In this document: positions 1 to 5,571 of the stretch, piece after piece
How the letters are laid out: each line of letters opens with the position of its first letter
Numbering within the stretch: the first letter of the stretch is position 1
Source of the DNA: Klenkia sp.
GTDB lineage: Bacteria > Actinomycetota > Actinomycetes > Mycobacteriales > Geodermatophilaceae
Assembly: GCA_025966215.1 (NCBI GenBank)
Contig: JAOPVM010000135.1
Coordinates: 1 to 5,571 of the forward strand
Length of the DNA stretch: 5,571 bases
Direction of reading: 5' to 3'
The notes under the pieces: model-generated
Seen by the model: the letters and a program-made list of their open reading frames with translations, nothing else
Database searches by the model: none
What the model was told of the DNA's origin: nothing
Made by a program: the position numbers and the translations under genes

Positions 1-807
1 GAGGCCGCCGCGCACGCCGCCGCCCGGACCGCCCAGCAGCTCGGTGCGCCGCTGCGGCTGGTGCGGGTGGTCCGGTTGCCCAGCGAGGACCCGGTCGACG
101 AGCGCGGCAGCGGGGTCGCCCTCCAGCACGCCGGTTCGGAGCTGGACCGGCTGCGCGCCGAACTGGCCGTCCTGCTGCCCGGCCTCGAGGTCACCGCCGC
201 GGTGCGACGGGGCAGGACGGCGGACGAGCTGATCGACGAGTCGGCAGAGGCCGAGCGCGTCGTGCTGGGCGAGCACACCGGTGATCGGGGTCTGGGTGCC
301 GTGGCCGACGGGCTGGTCATGCACGCGCACGCCCCGGTGCTGCTGCACCGCGGGGGCGACCGCCCAGGAGGCTCCGTCGTCGTCGGACTGGACTGCCTGC
401 CCGGTACCGAGGTCCTGCTGCGGGTCGCGGCCGACGAGGCCTGCCTGCGCGGTGCCCTGCTGCACGTCGTGCACGGACGGATGTCCCGGGGGTCGAGCCA
501 CGGGATGCTCACCGCCGAGCAGCGGTTGCTCGAACGGCTCGTCGACCGGGTGCGGGGCGAGCGGCCCCACCTCCGGGTGCACGTGGAGGCCCGGGCGGCC
601 AACGCGACGACCCTGCTGCTCGAGGCTGCCCGCGACGCCCAGGTGCTGGTGATCGGGCGGCGCGTCCGGGGTGCCCGCCGACCCACCTCGGGCACCGGGT
701 CCGCGGCGCTGCTGCGCGCCCCCTGCCCGGTGCTCGTGGTGCCCGGCGACGACGCGCTGCGCCAGGCCCGGACGACGGCGGAGGCCAGGGAGCTGGCCGG
801 TCGGTGA
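1..807 (+). CDS. Tandem universal stress protein (UspA family), 5'-truncated by the window edge
   Basis: The reading frame is open from base 1 and ends at TGA 805-807, leaving 268 residues with the true start outside the window. Two USP folds are visible. The first covers about residues 1-120 and ends in a 'HAPVLLH' strand typical of the family's last beta strand. The second begins near residue 125 (SVVVGLD, the usual first strand with its Asp) and ends in 'LLRAPCPVLVVPG', a classic USP C-terminus. The ATP-binding signature G-2x-G-9x-G-(S/T) is degenerate in domain 2: after VIG the second glycine is replaced (GRRV) and the final GS sits about one residue out of register. Domain 1 is also degenerate. 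Such tandem USPs are soluble cytoplasmic proteins linked to stress, dormancy or nucleotide sensing. This one may bind nucleotide poorly, which is inference. KdpD downstream also contains a USP domain. The family call is firm; the specific role is unknown. Confidence 0.9.
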   Translation, partial: EAAAHAAARTAQQLGAPLRLVRVVRLPSEDPVDERGSGVALQHAGSELDRLRAELAVLLPGLEVTAAVRRGRTADELIDESAEAERVVLGEHTGDRGLGAVADGLVMHAHAPVLLHRGGDRPGGSVVVGLDCLPGTEVLLRVAADEACLRGALLHVVHGRMSRGSSHGMLTAEQRLLERLVDRVRGERPHLRVHVEARAANATTLLLEAARDAQVLVIGRRVRGARRPTSGTGSAALLRAPCPVLVVPGDDALRQARTTAEARELAGR

Positions 808-832
808 CCGGGCCCGACGGCGTCCGGCCCGG
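808..832 (+). terminator. Stem-loop directly after the USP stop codon, probable terminator
   Basis: CCGGGCC (808-814) pairs with GGCCCGG (826-832) as a perfect 7-bp GC stem. After one C-C mismatch, GAC (816-818) pairs with GTC (822-824) around a 3-base loop. The hairpin begins on the base after the TGA. There is no downstream T-run, which is common for actinobacterial hairpin terminators. Position and stem strength support termination of the USP transcript, though GC-rich DNA produces such stems by chance more often than average. Confidence 0.5.
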
Positions 833-839
833 GACGTCG

Positions 840-874
840 GACCCTCGTCCCCCGCGTGCAGGCGGGGCAGGGTC
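840..874 (+). terminator. Second, larger stem-loop downstream of the USP gene (possible back-up terminator)
   Basis: GACCCT (840-845) pairs with AGGGTC (869-874). Inside an asymmetric internal loop, CCCCGC (850-855) pairs with GCGGGG (862-867), closing a 6-base loop. It lies 7 bases after the first hairpin. An alternative pairing, GGGACG (831-836) with CGTCCC (846-851), would compete with both hairpins. It may be a tandem terminator or simply GC-rich chance structure. No T-run follows. Confidence 0.3.
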
Positions 875-1104
875 GGCAGCACGACCCGGGACGAGGACGA
901 CCGTCGCCGCTGGGCCGCCCCGGGGACGCAGGCCGCCGACGGGGCGATCCCCGTCGCCACCGTCACCTGGACCGGCCCCGACCAGGTGTCCGTCGTCAGC
1001 GGCGGGGCGACCGTGGCCCGGGCCGACGTCGTCACCGGACCGCGGCGATCGTGCCGTCGATCGACCGGCTCGCCGCCGAGCTGGTACGCACCGAGGGATC
1101 CTGA
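869..1104 (+). pseudogene. Possible frameshifted remnant of a small unidentified gene
   Basis: No intact gene lies between the USP stop and kdpD, but part of the gap has coding character. In the frame of base 872, codons from about 890 to 1040 have almost only G or C in third position and read as ordinary protein (for example 'VATVTWTGPDQVSVVSGG' and 'VARADVVTG'). Near 1035-1050 this quality moves to the frame of base 1021, giving 'AAIVPSIDRLAAELVRTEGS' before TGA 1102-1104. Joining the two needs a one-base loss (or two-base gain) around 1040. No convincing start codon or ribosome site is visible, so both ends are approximate. I do not recognise the family. It could also be chance, because GC-rich noncoding DNA can mimic coding sequence. 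Confidence 0.22.
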
Positions 1105-1120
1105 CGGGACCTTGACGTCG
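1095..1120 (+). promoter_or_regulatory. Putative KdpE operator upstream of kdpD (tandem repeat, 11-bp period)
   Basis: Two copies of a 12-base unit, GGGATCCTGACG (1095-1106) and GGGACCTTGACG (1106-1117), match at 10 of 12 positions and are offset by 11 bp, one helical turn. That is the usual architecture for OmpR/PhoB-family dimers such as KdpE. The segment 1097-1120 recurs with two mismatches at 4399-4422, upstream of the permease gene. It ends 45 bases before the kdpD ATG. The TTGACG of the second unit resembles a -35 hexamer, but no good -10 sits 16-18 bases further on. The preceding TGA at 1102-1104, if it belongs to a gene remnant, lies inside the site. Assignment to KdpE rests on neighbourhood and architecture. 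Confidence 0.6.
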
Positions 1121-1150
1121 CTGGACCGGTGCCGGCCCGTCCGTGACGGT

Positions 1151-1156
1151 GATCAT
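1151..1156 (+). promoter_or_regulatory. Weak candidate -10 element for kdpD
   Basis: GATCAT partly matches the actinobacterial TANNNT -10 (second A and final T only). It is listed because it lies 33 bases after the operator, while the better candidate -10 before the permease lies 32 bases after the second operator copy. If real, transcription would start at about 1162-1163, on or next to the kdpD ATG. There is no strong independent support. Confidence 0.15.
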
Positions 1157-1162
1157 GGGGGC

Positions 1163-3691
1163 ATGGCACGAGGGACCCTGCGCATCTACCTGGGCGCCGC
1201 GCCGGGGGTCGGGAAGACCTTCGCCGCGCTCGGCGAGGCCCACCGACGCGCCGACCGCGGCGCCGACGTCGTCGTCGGCCTGGTCGAGACGCACGGTCGG
1301 GACCGGACCCGTGGGCAGCTGGAGGGCCTGGAGGTCCTGCCCCGCGCCGAGGTCACCCACCGCGGGGTGACGCTGGCGGAGTTCGACGTGGACGGGGCAC
1401 TGCGGCGCCGCCCGGAGTGGCTGGTCGTCGACGAACTGGCCCACACCAACGCCCCGGGGTCCCGCAACACCCACCGGTGGCAGGACGTCGAGGAGCTCCT
1501 CGCCGCCGGGATCAGCGTGCTCAGCACCGTCAACGTGCAGCACCTGGCCAGCCTCACCGACGTCGTCGCGCAGATCACCGGCATCACCCAGGGCGAGACG
1601 GTGCCCGACGAGGTGGTCCGCCGGGCCGACCAGGTCGAGCTGGTCGACATGAGCCCCGAGGCGCTGCGCCGCCGGCTGGCGCACGGCAACGTCTACCCCG
1701 CCGAGCGTGTGGACGCCGCGATGGGCAACTGGTTCCGGGTCGGCAACCTCACCGCGCTGCGCGAGCTGGCCCTGCTGTGGCTGGCCGACCGGGTCGACGA
1801 GGGACTGCGCCGCTACCGCGCCGAGCACCACATCGACCACGTCTGGGAGGCCCGAGAGCGCGTCGTCGTCGCCCTCACCGGCGGCCCCGAGGGTGAGACG
1901 CTCGTCCGCCGCGCTGCCCGGGTCGCCCGCCGGCAGGGAGACGGGGTGCTGCTGGCGGTGCACGTGCTGTCCTCCGACGGCCTGACCGGTGCCTCCCCCG
2001 GCGCGCTGCGCGCGCAGCGGACGCTGGTGGAGTCCCTCGGCGGCACCTACCACCAGGTCGTCGGGGACGACACCTCCGCGGCGCTGCTGGAGTTCGCCCG
2101 CAGCGTCGACGCCACCCAGCTGGTGCTGGGCACCTCCCGCCGCTCCCGCTGGGCGCGCGCCCTGCGCGGTGGCATCGGCGGGGACGTGATCGCCGCGTCC
2201 GGGGAGATCGACGTGCACATCGTCACCCACGACGCCGCCGGCCCCCGGGGCTTGGCGCTGCCCAGGATCACCGGTTCGCTCACCCCCCGGCGGCGGTGGG
2301 TCGGGTTGGCCGTCGCGCTCCTGGGGGTGCCGGCGGTCACCGCGCTCTGCCTGGCGGCGGGGTCGGCGATCTCGCTGGCCAGCGTGCTGCTGGTCTTCCT
2401 GCTGTTCGTCGTCGCCGTCGCCCTGGTCGGCGGCCTGTACCCGGCGCTGGTCGCCGCGGTGGTCGGCGGGCTGGCGGAGAACTGGTTCTTCACCCAGCCC
2501 ACCGGCCGGCTGACCATCGCCGAGCTGGACGACGTCATCGCCCTGGTCGGCTACCTGCTGGTCGCCGTCGCGGTGGCCACCGTCGTCGACCGCTCCGCCC
2601 GCCGGGCGACCGCTGCCGCCCGGTCCCGGGCCGAGACCGCACTGCTCGCCTCGCTGTCCCGGGCGGTGCTGGCCGGCAACCGCGGTCTGCCCAGCCTGCT
2701 GGAGCAGGTGCGGGAGGCGTTCGGGCTGCAGGCGGTGAGCATGGTGGAGGTCGGGGCGGAGCCGGGGTCGGACGACGTCGTGGCCTCCTGCGGGCACGAG
2801 CACGGCCCCACCGAGGACGTCGTCGTCACCGACACGCTCCGGCTCCGGCTGTGCGGGCGGTCGCTGACCCCCAGCGACCGGCGGGTGCTGGTCGCCTTCG
2901 CCGAGCAGGCCGCCGTCGCCCTGCAGCAGGGTCGGTTGGCCGCCCAGGCCGCCGAGGCCGCCGAACTGGCCGCCGGGAACACCATGCGCACCGCCCTGCT
3001 CGCCGCGGTCAGCCACGACCTCCGCACCCCGCTGGCCGGCATCAAGATCGCATCCTCGGCGCTGCGGTCGACCGACCTCGCCCTCACCGACGCCGACCGG
3101 GTCGAGCTGATCGAGACCGTGGACGAGTCCGCCGACCGGCTCACCGGCCTGGTCGACAACCTGCTGGACATGAGCCGGCTGCAGGCCGGTGCGGTCACCC
3201 CGGTCACCGCGCCGGCCGACCTGGTGAGCGTCGTCCACCGGGCCCTGACCTGGGTCGGCGACCCTCGCCGGATCACCGTCACCGCCCCCGACGACCTGCC
3301 CGTCGTGCTCGCCGACCCCGGGCTGCTGGAGCGGGTGGTGGCCAACCTGGCGGACAACGCCGCCCGCCACGCCCCCGACGGGCCGATCACGGTCTCGGCC
3401 GGCGCCCTGGCCGACCGGGTCGAGCTCCGCGTCGTCGACCGCGGTCCCGGGGTCGCCGCCGCCGACCGGGTCCGCGTGTTCGCCCCGTTCCAGCGGCTGG
3501 GCGATGCACCCGCGGGTCAGGGCGTCGGCCTCGGTCTCGCCGTGGCCCGCGGGCTCACCGAGGCCATGGGCGGGACGTTGGAGGCCGAGGACACCCCGGG
3601 GGGCGGGTTGACGATGGTGCTCGGGCTGCAGCTGGCGCCGGTGCACGGCCCCCGGGTGCAGCCCGCGGACCTGTCCGGGGCCCGGCCGTGA
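1163..3691 (+). CDS. kdpD: KdpD, osmosensitive K+ channel/ATPase-system sensor histidine kinase
   Basis: This 842-residue membrane sensor kinase phosphorylates KdpE in response to K+ limitation or turgor; E. coli KdpD has 894 residues. Domains in order: the N-terminal KdpD domain (1-230) with Walker A GAAPGVGKT (11-19) and a Walker B-like VVDELAHTN (88-96); a USP-like domain (about 233-356); four membrane helices (about 378-399, 403-421, 424-442, 456-476); a GAF-like region (about 490-590); and the kinase core. The core has H-box SHDLRTPL with phospho-acceptor His618, N-box around Asn728/Asn732, G1 box DRGPG (759-763), F-box VFAPFQRL and G2 box GQGVGLGLA (786-794). No essential kinase residue is missing. 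ATG 1163 is chosen because KdpD homologues begin a few residues before RIYLGAAPGVGKT. No normally spaced Shine-Dalgarno precedes it: GGGGG abuts the ATG with one base between. The gene is followed by kdpE after 13 bases. An upstream operator suggests autoregulation. Confidence 0.97.
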   Translation: MARGTLRIYLGAAPGVGKTFAALGEAHRRADRGADVVVGLVETHGRDRTRGQLEGLEVLPRAEVTHRGVTLAEFDVDGALRRRPEWLVVDELAHTNAPGSRNTHRWQDVEELLAAGISVLSTVNVQHLASLTDVVAQITGITQGETVPDEVVRRADQVELVDMSPEALRRRLAHGNVYPAERVDAAMGNWFRVGNLTALRELALLWLADRVDEGLRRYRAEHHIDHVWEARERVVVALTGGPEGETLVRRAARVARRQGDGVLLAVHVLSSDGLTGASPGALRAQRTLVESLGGTYHQVVGDDTSAALLEFARSVDATQLVLGTSRRSRWARALRGGIGGDVIAASGEIDVHIVTHDAAGPRGLALPRITGSLTPRRRWVGLAVALLGVPAVTALCLAAGSAISLASVLLVFLLFVVAVALVGGLYPALVAAVVGGLAENWFFTQPTGRLTIAELDDVIALVGYLLVAVAVATVVDRSARRATAAARSRAETALLASLSRAVLAGNRGLPSLLEQVREAFGLQAVSMVEVGAEPGSDDVVASCGHEHGPTEDVVVTDTLRLRLCGRSLTPSDRRVLVAFAEQAAVALQQGRLAAQAAEAAELAAGNTMRTALLAAVSHDLRTPLAGIKIASSALRSTDLALTDADRVELIETVDESADRLTGLVDNLLDMSRLQAGAVTPVTAPADLVSVVHRALTWVGDPRRITVTAPDDLPVVLADPGLLERVVANLADNAARHAPDGPITVSAGALADRVELRVVDRGPGVAAADRVRVFAPFQRLGDAPAGQGVGLGLAVARGLTEAMGGTLEAEDTPGGGLTMVLGLQLAPVHGPRVQPADLSGARP

Positions 3692-3708
3692 CGGCGGCGG
3701 CCCGGTGA
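3688..3708 (+). other. Six-codon mini-ORF bridging kdpD and kdpE through two GTGA overlaps
   Basis: GTG 3688-3690 shares GTGA with the kdpD stop (TGA 3689-3691). It runs GTG-ACG-GCG-GCG-GCC-CGG to TGA 3706-3708, which in turn shares GTGA with the kdpE GTG start (3705-3707). The 13-base kdpD-kdpE gap has no AGGAGG-type ribosome site, only GGCGGCGG. The arrangement would allow ribosomes to stop and restart twice, coupling kdpE translation to kdpD. The sequence fact is certain; translation of the mini-ORF is speculative, and coincidence is likely enough to keep confidence low. Confidence 0.2.
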
Positions 3709-4379
3709 GCCGGGTGCTGGTCGTGGACGACGACCGTCACCTGCTGCGCGCCCTGCGGATCACCCTGGCCGCGGCCGGCCACGAGGTCGTCACCGCCCCG
3801 GACGGCACGACCGCACTGCGCGAGGCCGCCTCGGCCCACCCGGACGTGATCGTGCTGGACCTGGGCCTTCCCGACATGGACGGCACCGAGGTGCTGGCCG
3901 GGCTGCGGCCGTGGTTCGCCGGCCCCGTCCTCGTGCTGTCGGCCCGGGCAGGCAGCAACGACAAGATCCAGGCCCTCGACGCCGGCGCCGATGACTACGT
4001 GACCAAGCCCTTCGACATGGCGGAGCTGCTCGCCCGGCTGCGGGCGGCCCTGCGCCGGCGGGTGTCCGAGGGGTCGGACCCGGTGGTCGTCACCGAGCAC
4101 TTCACCGTCGACCTCGCCGCCCGGCAGGTCCTCGCCGACGGAGGGCCGGTGCGCCTGACCCCGACCGAGTGGGCGCTGCTGGCCGAACTGGTGCACAACA
4201 CCGGTCGGCTGGTCTCCCAGCGCCAGCTGCTGCAGTCGGTCTGGGGTCCGGCCTACGAGCGGGAGACCAACTACCTGCGGGTCTACCTCGCCCAACTGCG
4301 GCGCAAGCTGGAGCCCGACCCCTCCCACCCGCGCTACCTGCACACCGAACCCGGGGCCGGCTACCGGTTCACCCCCTGA
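3705..4379 (+). CDS. kdpE: KdpE, OmpR/PhoB-family response regulator of the Kdp system
   Basis: This 224-residue cytoplasmic transcription factor (E. coli KdpE has 225) is the phosphorylation partner of KdpD. The receiver domain (about 3-118) has the acidic pair Asp8/Asp9, phospho-acceptor Asp52 in VLDLGLPDMDG, the switch Ser79 in VLSAR, Tyr98 and the conserved Lys101 in DDYVTKPF. The winged-helix DNA-binding domain (about 127-224) shows LTPTEWALLAELVHNTGRLVS, then QLLQSVWGP and a recognition-helix region NYLRVYLAQLRRKLEPD, ending GAGYRF. These closely follow E. coli KdpE (HYLRIYMGHLRQKLE; GIGYRF), which separates it from generic PhoB-type regulators. The GTG start at 3705 gives the family's standard N-terminus, SRVLVVDDD. 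It forms an operon with kdpD and is probably translationally coupled to it. The next operator copy begins about 20 bases after the stop, with no terminator visible between, so kdpE transcripts may read into the permease gene. Confidence 0.96.
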   Translation: MSRVLVVDDDRHLLRALRITLAAAGHEVVTAPDGTTALREAASAHPDVIVLDLGLPDMDGTEVLAGLRPWFAGPVLVLSARAGSNDKIQALDAGADDYVTKPFDMAELLARLRAALRRRVSEGSDPVVVTEHFTVDLAARQVLADGGPVRLTPTEWALLAELVHNTGRLVSQRQLLQSVWGPAYERETNYLRVYLAQLRRKLEPDPSHPRYLHTEPGAGYRFTP

Positions 4380-4396
4380 CCGCCGTCCCCGGGGTC

Positions 4397-4422
4397 CAGA
4401 TCCTGACGGGATCTTGACGCCG
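4397..4422 (+). promoter_or_regulatory. Second copy of the putative KdpE operator, upstream of the permease
   Basis: CAGATCCTGACG (4397-4408) and GGGATCTTGACG (4408-4419) form a tandem repeat with an 11-bp offset. Over 24 bases (4399-4422) the element differs from 1097-1120 at only two positions (C to T at 4412 and T to C at 4420). Here GATCC (4399-4403) and GGATC (4409-4413) also form a perfect 5-bp inverted repeat, imperfect in the first copy. The conserved feature across both copies is therefore the direct repeat. It lies 76 bases before the permease GTG. Because it sits just after kdpE, KdpE is the natural candidate binder. Confidence 0.6.
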
Positions 4423-4425
4423 TCC

Positions 4426-4450
4426 GCCCCCACGGGGGCTCATGGGGCTC
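4426..4450 (+). repeat. Small inverted repeat plus 7-base direct repeat in the permease promoter region
   Basis: GCCCCC (4426-4431) and GGGGGC (4434-4439) form a 6-bp inverted repeat around two bases. GGGGCTC occurs at 4435-4441 and again at 4444-4450, a 9-bp period. They lie between the operator and the candidate -10 element. They might be a further protein-binding site. No counterpart is seen upstream of kdpD, and GC-rich chance repetition is a fair alternative. Confidence 0.2.
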
Positions 4451-4451
4451 C

Positions 4452-4457
4452 TACCGT
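4452..4457 (+). promoter_or_regulatory. Candidate -10 element of the permease promoter
   Basis: TACCGT fits TANNNT. Transcription would start at about 4463-4464, leaving a leader of roughly 32 bases that contains the Shine-Dalgarno sequence. The operator would then span about -67 to -42, upstream of the polymerase -35 contact, a placement suited to activation. No recognisable -35 hexamer sits 17 bases upstream (4429-4434), which would fit an activator-dependent promoter. Confidence 0.3.
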
Positions 4458-4483
4458 CGCCGTGGGCCACCCGGCCCGACGAC

Positions 4484-4490
4484 GAGGAGG
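4484..4490 (+). promoter_or_regulatory. Strong ribosome binding site deciding the permease GTG start
   Basis: GAGGAGG, containing a full AGGAGG core, ends 5 bases before GTG 4496. It is the best ribosome site in the window and fixes the start of the permease, in contrast to kdpD and kdpE, which lack one. Confidence 0.8.
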
Positions 4491-4495
4491 ACCCA

Positions 4496-5571
4496 GTGGC
4501 GACGACGGTGGCCCCGCACAGCGGGCCCGGACGACAGCTGGTGCGGGAGTGGCTGCTCCAGGACCAGGCGCACCGCGTCGCGGCGCACCCGGGCCCGCAC
4601 GTGGAGCCCCAGCACGAGGAGCACCGTCGGCCCTGGTGGAAGGTCATGTGCCTCACCGGCGTCGACTACTTCTCCACCCTGGGCTACCAGCCCGGCATCG
4701 CCGCCCTGGCCGCCGGCGTCATCTCCCCCGTCGCCACCCTGGTGCTGGTCGCCCTCACCCTGCTGGGCGCGCTGCCGGTCTACCGCCGCGTCGCCCGGGA
4801 GAGCCCGCGCGGCGAGGGGTCCATCGCCATGCTGGAGAAGTTGCTGCCCTTCTGGCGGGGCAAGCTCTTCGTGCTGGTGCTGCTCGGGTTCGCCGCCACC
4901 GACTTCCTCATCACCATGACGCTGTCGGCAGCCGACGCGACCGCGCACCTGGTGGAGAACCCGCTGCTGCCCGAGGGCCTGGGCGACCACCGGGTGGTCA
5001 TCACCCTGGTGCTGCTCGCCCTGCTCGGTGCGGTCTTCCTCAAGGGCCTGGGCGAGGCGGTCGGGGTGGCCGTCGCCCTGGTCGGGGTCTACCTCGCGCT
5101 GAACCTCGTCGTCGTCCTGGTCGGGCTGTACCAGGTGGCGACGACGTCGGGCCTGGTCACCGACTGGTCCGAGGCGCTCACCACCCAGCACGGCAACCCG
5201 TTCATGGTCATCGCCATCGCGCTGATCGTGTTCCCCCGGCTGGCCCTGGGCCTGTCCGGGTTCGAGACCGGCGTCGCCGTCATGCCGCTGGTGAAGGGCG
5301 CGCCCACCGACACGGAGGAGAACCCGGAGGGCCGGATCGCCGGCACGAAGAAGCTGCTCACCACCGCTGCGCTGATCATGAGCGGCTTCCTGCTCACCTC
5401 CAGCCTCATCACCACCCTGCTCATCCCGCAGGCGGCGTTCCAGCCGGGCGGTGAGGCCAACGGGCGTGCCCTGGCCTACCTGGCCCACGAGTTCCTCGGC
5501 CCGGTCGTCGTCACCGGGTACGAAGTCTCGACCATCGCCATCCTGTGGTTCTCCGGCGCCTCGGCGATGGC
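4496..5571 (+). CDS. APC-superfamily permease, KimA/KUP-like probable K+ importer, 3'-truncated by the window edge
   Basis: A GTG start with a strong ribosome site opens 358 codons without a stop. A hydrophilic tail of about 48 residues precedes helices at about 50-74, 76-97, 122-150, 166-185, 187-214, 234-262, 286-310 and 332-355. From memory, B. subtilis KimA aligns along this length. Helix 1 VDYFSTLGY has Asp57 and Tyr64 with the D-x6-Y spacing of KimA Asp36/Tyr43 and of the KUP DIGTSPLY motif. Helix 3 [10 protein letters not shown] has Asp136, Thr140 and Ser144, matching KimA Asp117, Thr121 and Ser125. Helix 6 LSGFE (Ser254, Glu257) parallels KimA LTGVE. The cytoplasmic loop ESPRGEGS parallels AYPQGGGAY. 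Helix 1 lacks the GxG(S/T)GIF-type motif by which amino-acid APC permeases bind carboxylates. KimA has 607 residues, so a substantial C-terminal part is missing here. The family call is firm. K+ as substrate is inferred; automatic annotation might say 'amino acid permease'. Confidence 0.85.
   Translation, partial: MATTVAPHSGPGRQLVREWLLQDQAHRVAAHPGPHVEPQHEEHRRPWWKVMCLTGVDYFSTLGYQPGIAALAAGVISPVATLVLVALTLLGALPVYRRVARESPRGEGSIAMLEKLLPFWRGKLFVLVLLGFAATDFLITMTLSAADATAHLVENPLLPEGLGDHRVVITLVLLALLGAVFLKGLGEAVGVAVALVGVYLALNLVVVLVGLYQVATTSGLVTDWSEALTTQHGNPFMVIAIALIVFPRLALGLSGFETGVAVMPLVKGAPTDTEENPEGRIAGTKKLLTTAALIMSGFLLTSSLITTLLIPQAAFQPGGEANGRALAYLAHEFLGPVVVTGYEVSTIAILWFSGASAM

Noticed and set aside
1112..1117. 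TTGACG read as an ordinary -35 hexamer for kdpD
   Set aside because: The segment 16-18 bases downstream (around 1134-1140) is GC-only apart from one T and has no TANNNT. The same hexamer is explained better as half of the tandem operator.
3608..3613. Additional TTGACG inside the 3' end of kdpD, considered as a third operator copy or a promoter for kdpE
   Set aside because: There is no partner half-site 11 bases away on either side and no -10 element at suitable spacing.
509..3646. Very long open frame on the - strand (over 1000 codons) opposite kdpD
   Set aside because: It is antisense to a certain kdpD gene. Its translation is a low-complexity mix of Gly, Pro, Arg, Gln, Asp and His with no domain, as expected when GC-rich genes lack antisense stop codons.
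2296..3708. 470-codon + strand frame inside kdpD and reaching kdpE
   Set aside because: It is Arg/Pro/Gly-rich out-of-frame reading of kdpD with no recognisable motif. The kdpD frame carries all conserved kinase boxes.
4380..4396. Terminator after kdpE
   Set aside because: Only the 8-base palindrome CCCCGGGG (4387-4394) is present, with no loop and no T-run, so it cannot be called a terminator hairpin.
4414..5454. 346-codon + strand frame overlapping the permease
   Set aside because: It is Arg/Gly/Pro/Ala-rich and not membrane-like. The overlapping frame from 4496 has a strong ribosome site, hydrophobic helices and family motifs.
4451..5488. Long - strand frame opposite the permease
   Set aside because: Its translation is Gln/Gly/Asp/His/Arg-rich shadow sequence antisense to a well-supported membrane protein gene.
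1..5571. tRNA, rRNA, CRISPR arrays, insertion sequences, attachment sites
   Set aside because: None is visible. There are no regularly spaced repeats, no terminal inverted repeats and no transposase or integrase sequence in any frame.

Overview
The window comes from a very GC-rich genome (roughly three quarters G+C by eye, with nearly every third codon position G or C). It has GTG starts, short intergenic gaps and Actinobacteria-like protein sequences. A high-GC actinomycete is the best guess. A Geodermatophilales-type host would fit, but that is a weak inference from composition only. All genes lie on the + strand. The long open frames on the - strand are composition shadows.

Layout. Bases 1-807 hold the 3' part of a tandem universal stress protein (USP) gene. 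It is followed at once by one strong stem-loop, and probably a second. Bases 808-1162 (355 bases) have no intact gene. They hold the hairpins, a stretch that looks like a frameshifted gene remnant (about 869-1104), and a tandem-repeat regulatory site. Bases 1163-3691 encode a full-length KdpD sensor kinase, and 3705-4379 the response regulator KdpE. A 6-codon mini-ORF bridges the two genes through two GTGA overlaps. Bases 4380-4495 are a compact promoter region with a second copy of the regulatory site and a strong Shine-Dalgarno sequence. From 4496 to the window end runs the first 358 codons of a multi-spanning APC-superfamily permease.

How the parts fit. KdpD and KdpE form the potassium/turgor-sensing two-component system. 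The structural kdpFABC ATPase genes are not in the window. Instead, the gene directly after kdpE encodes a permease whose first and third helices carry residues matching the K+-site residues of KimA/KUP-type K+:H+ symporters, and whose first helix lacks the glycine motif of amino-acid permeases. The same 24-base element, with two mismatches, lies upstream of both kdpD and this permease. It is an 11-bp tandem repeat of a C(C/T)TGACG-type half-site, as expected for an OmpR/PhoB-family regulator. The simplest reading is that KdpE controls its own operon and a KimA-like potassium importer. This regulatory link is the most interesting signal in the window. It is inferred, not demonstrated.
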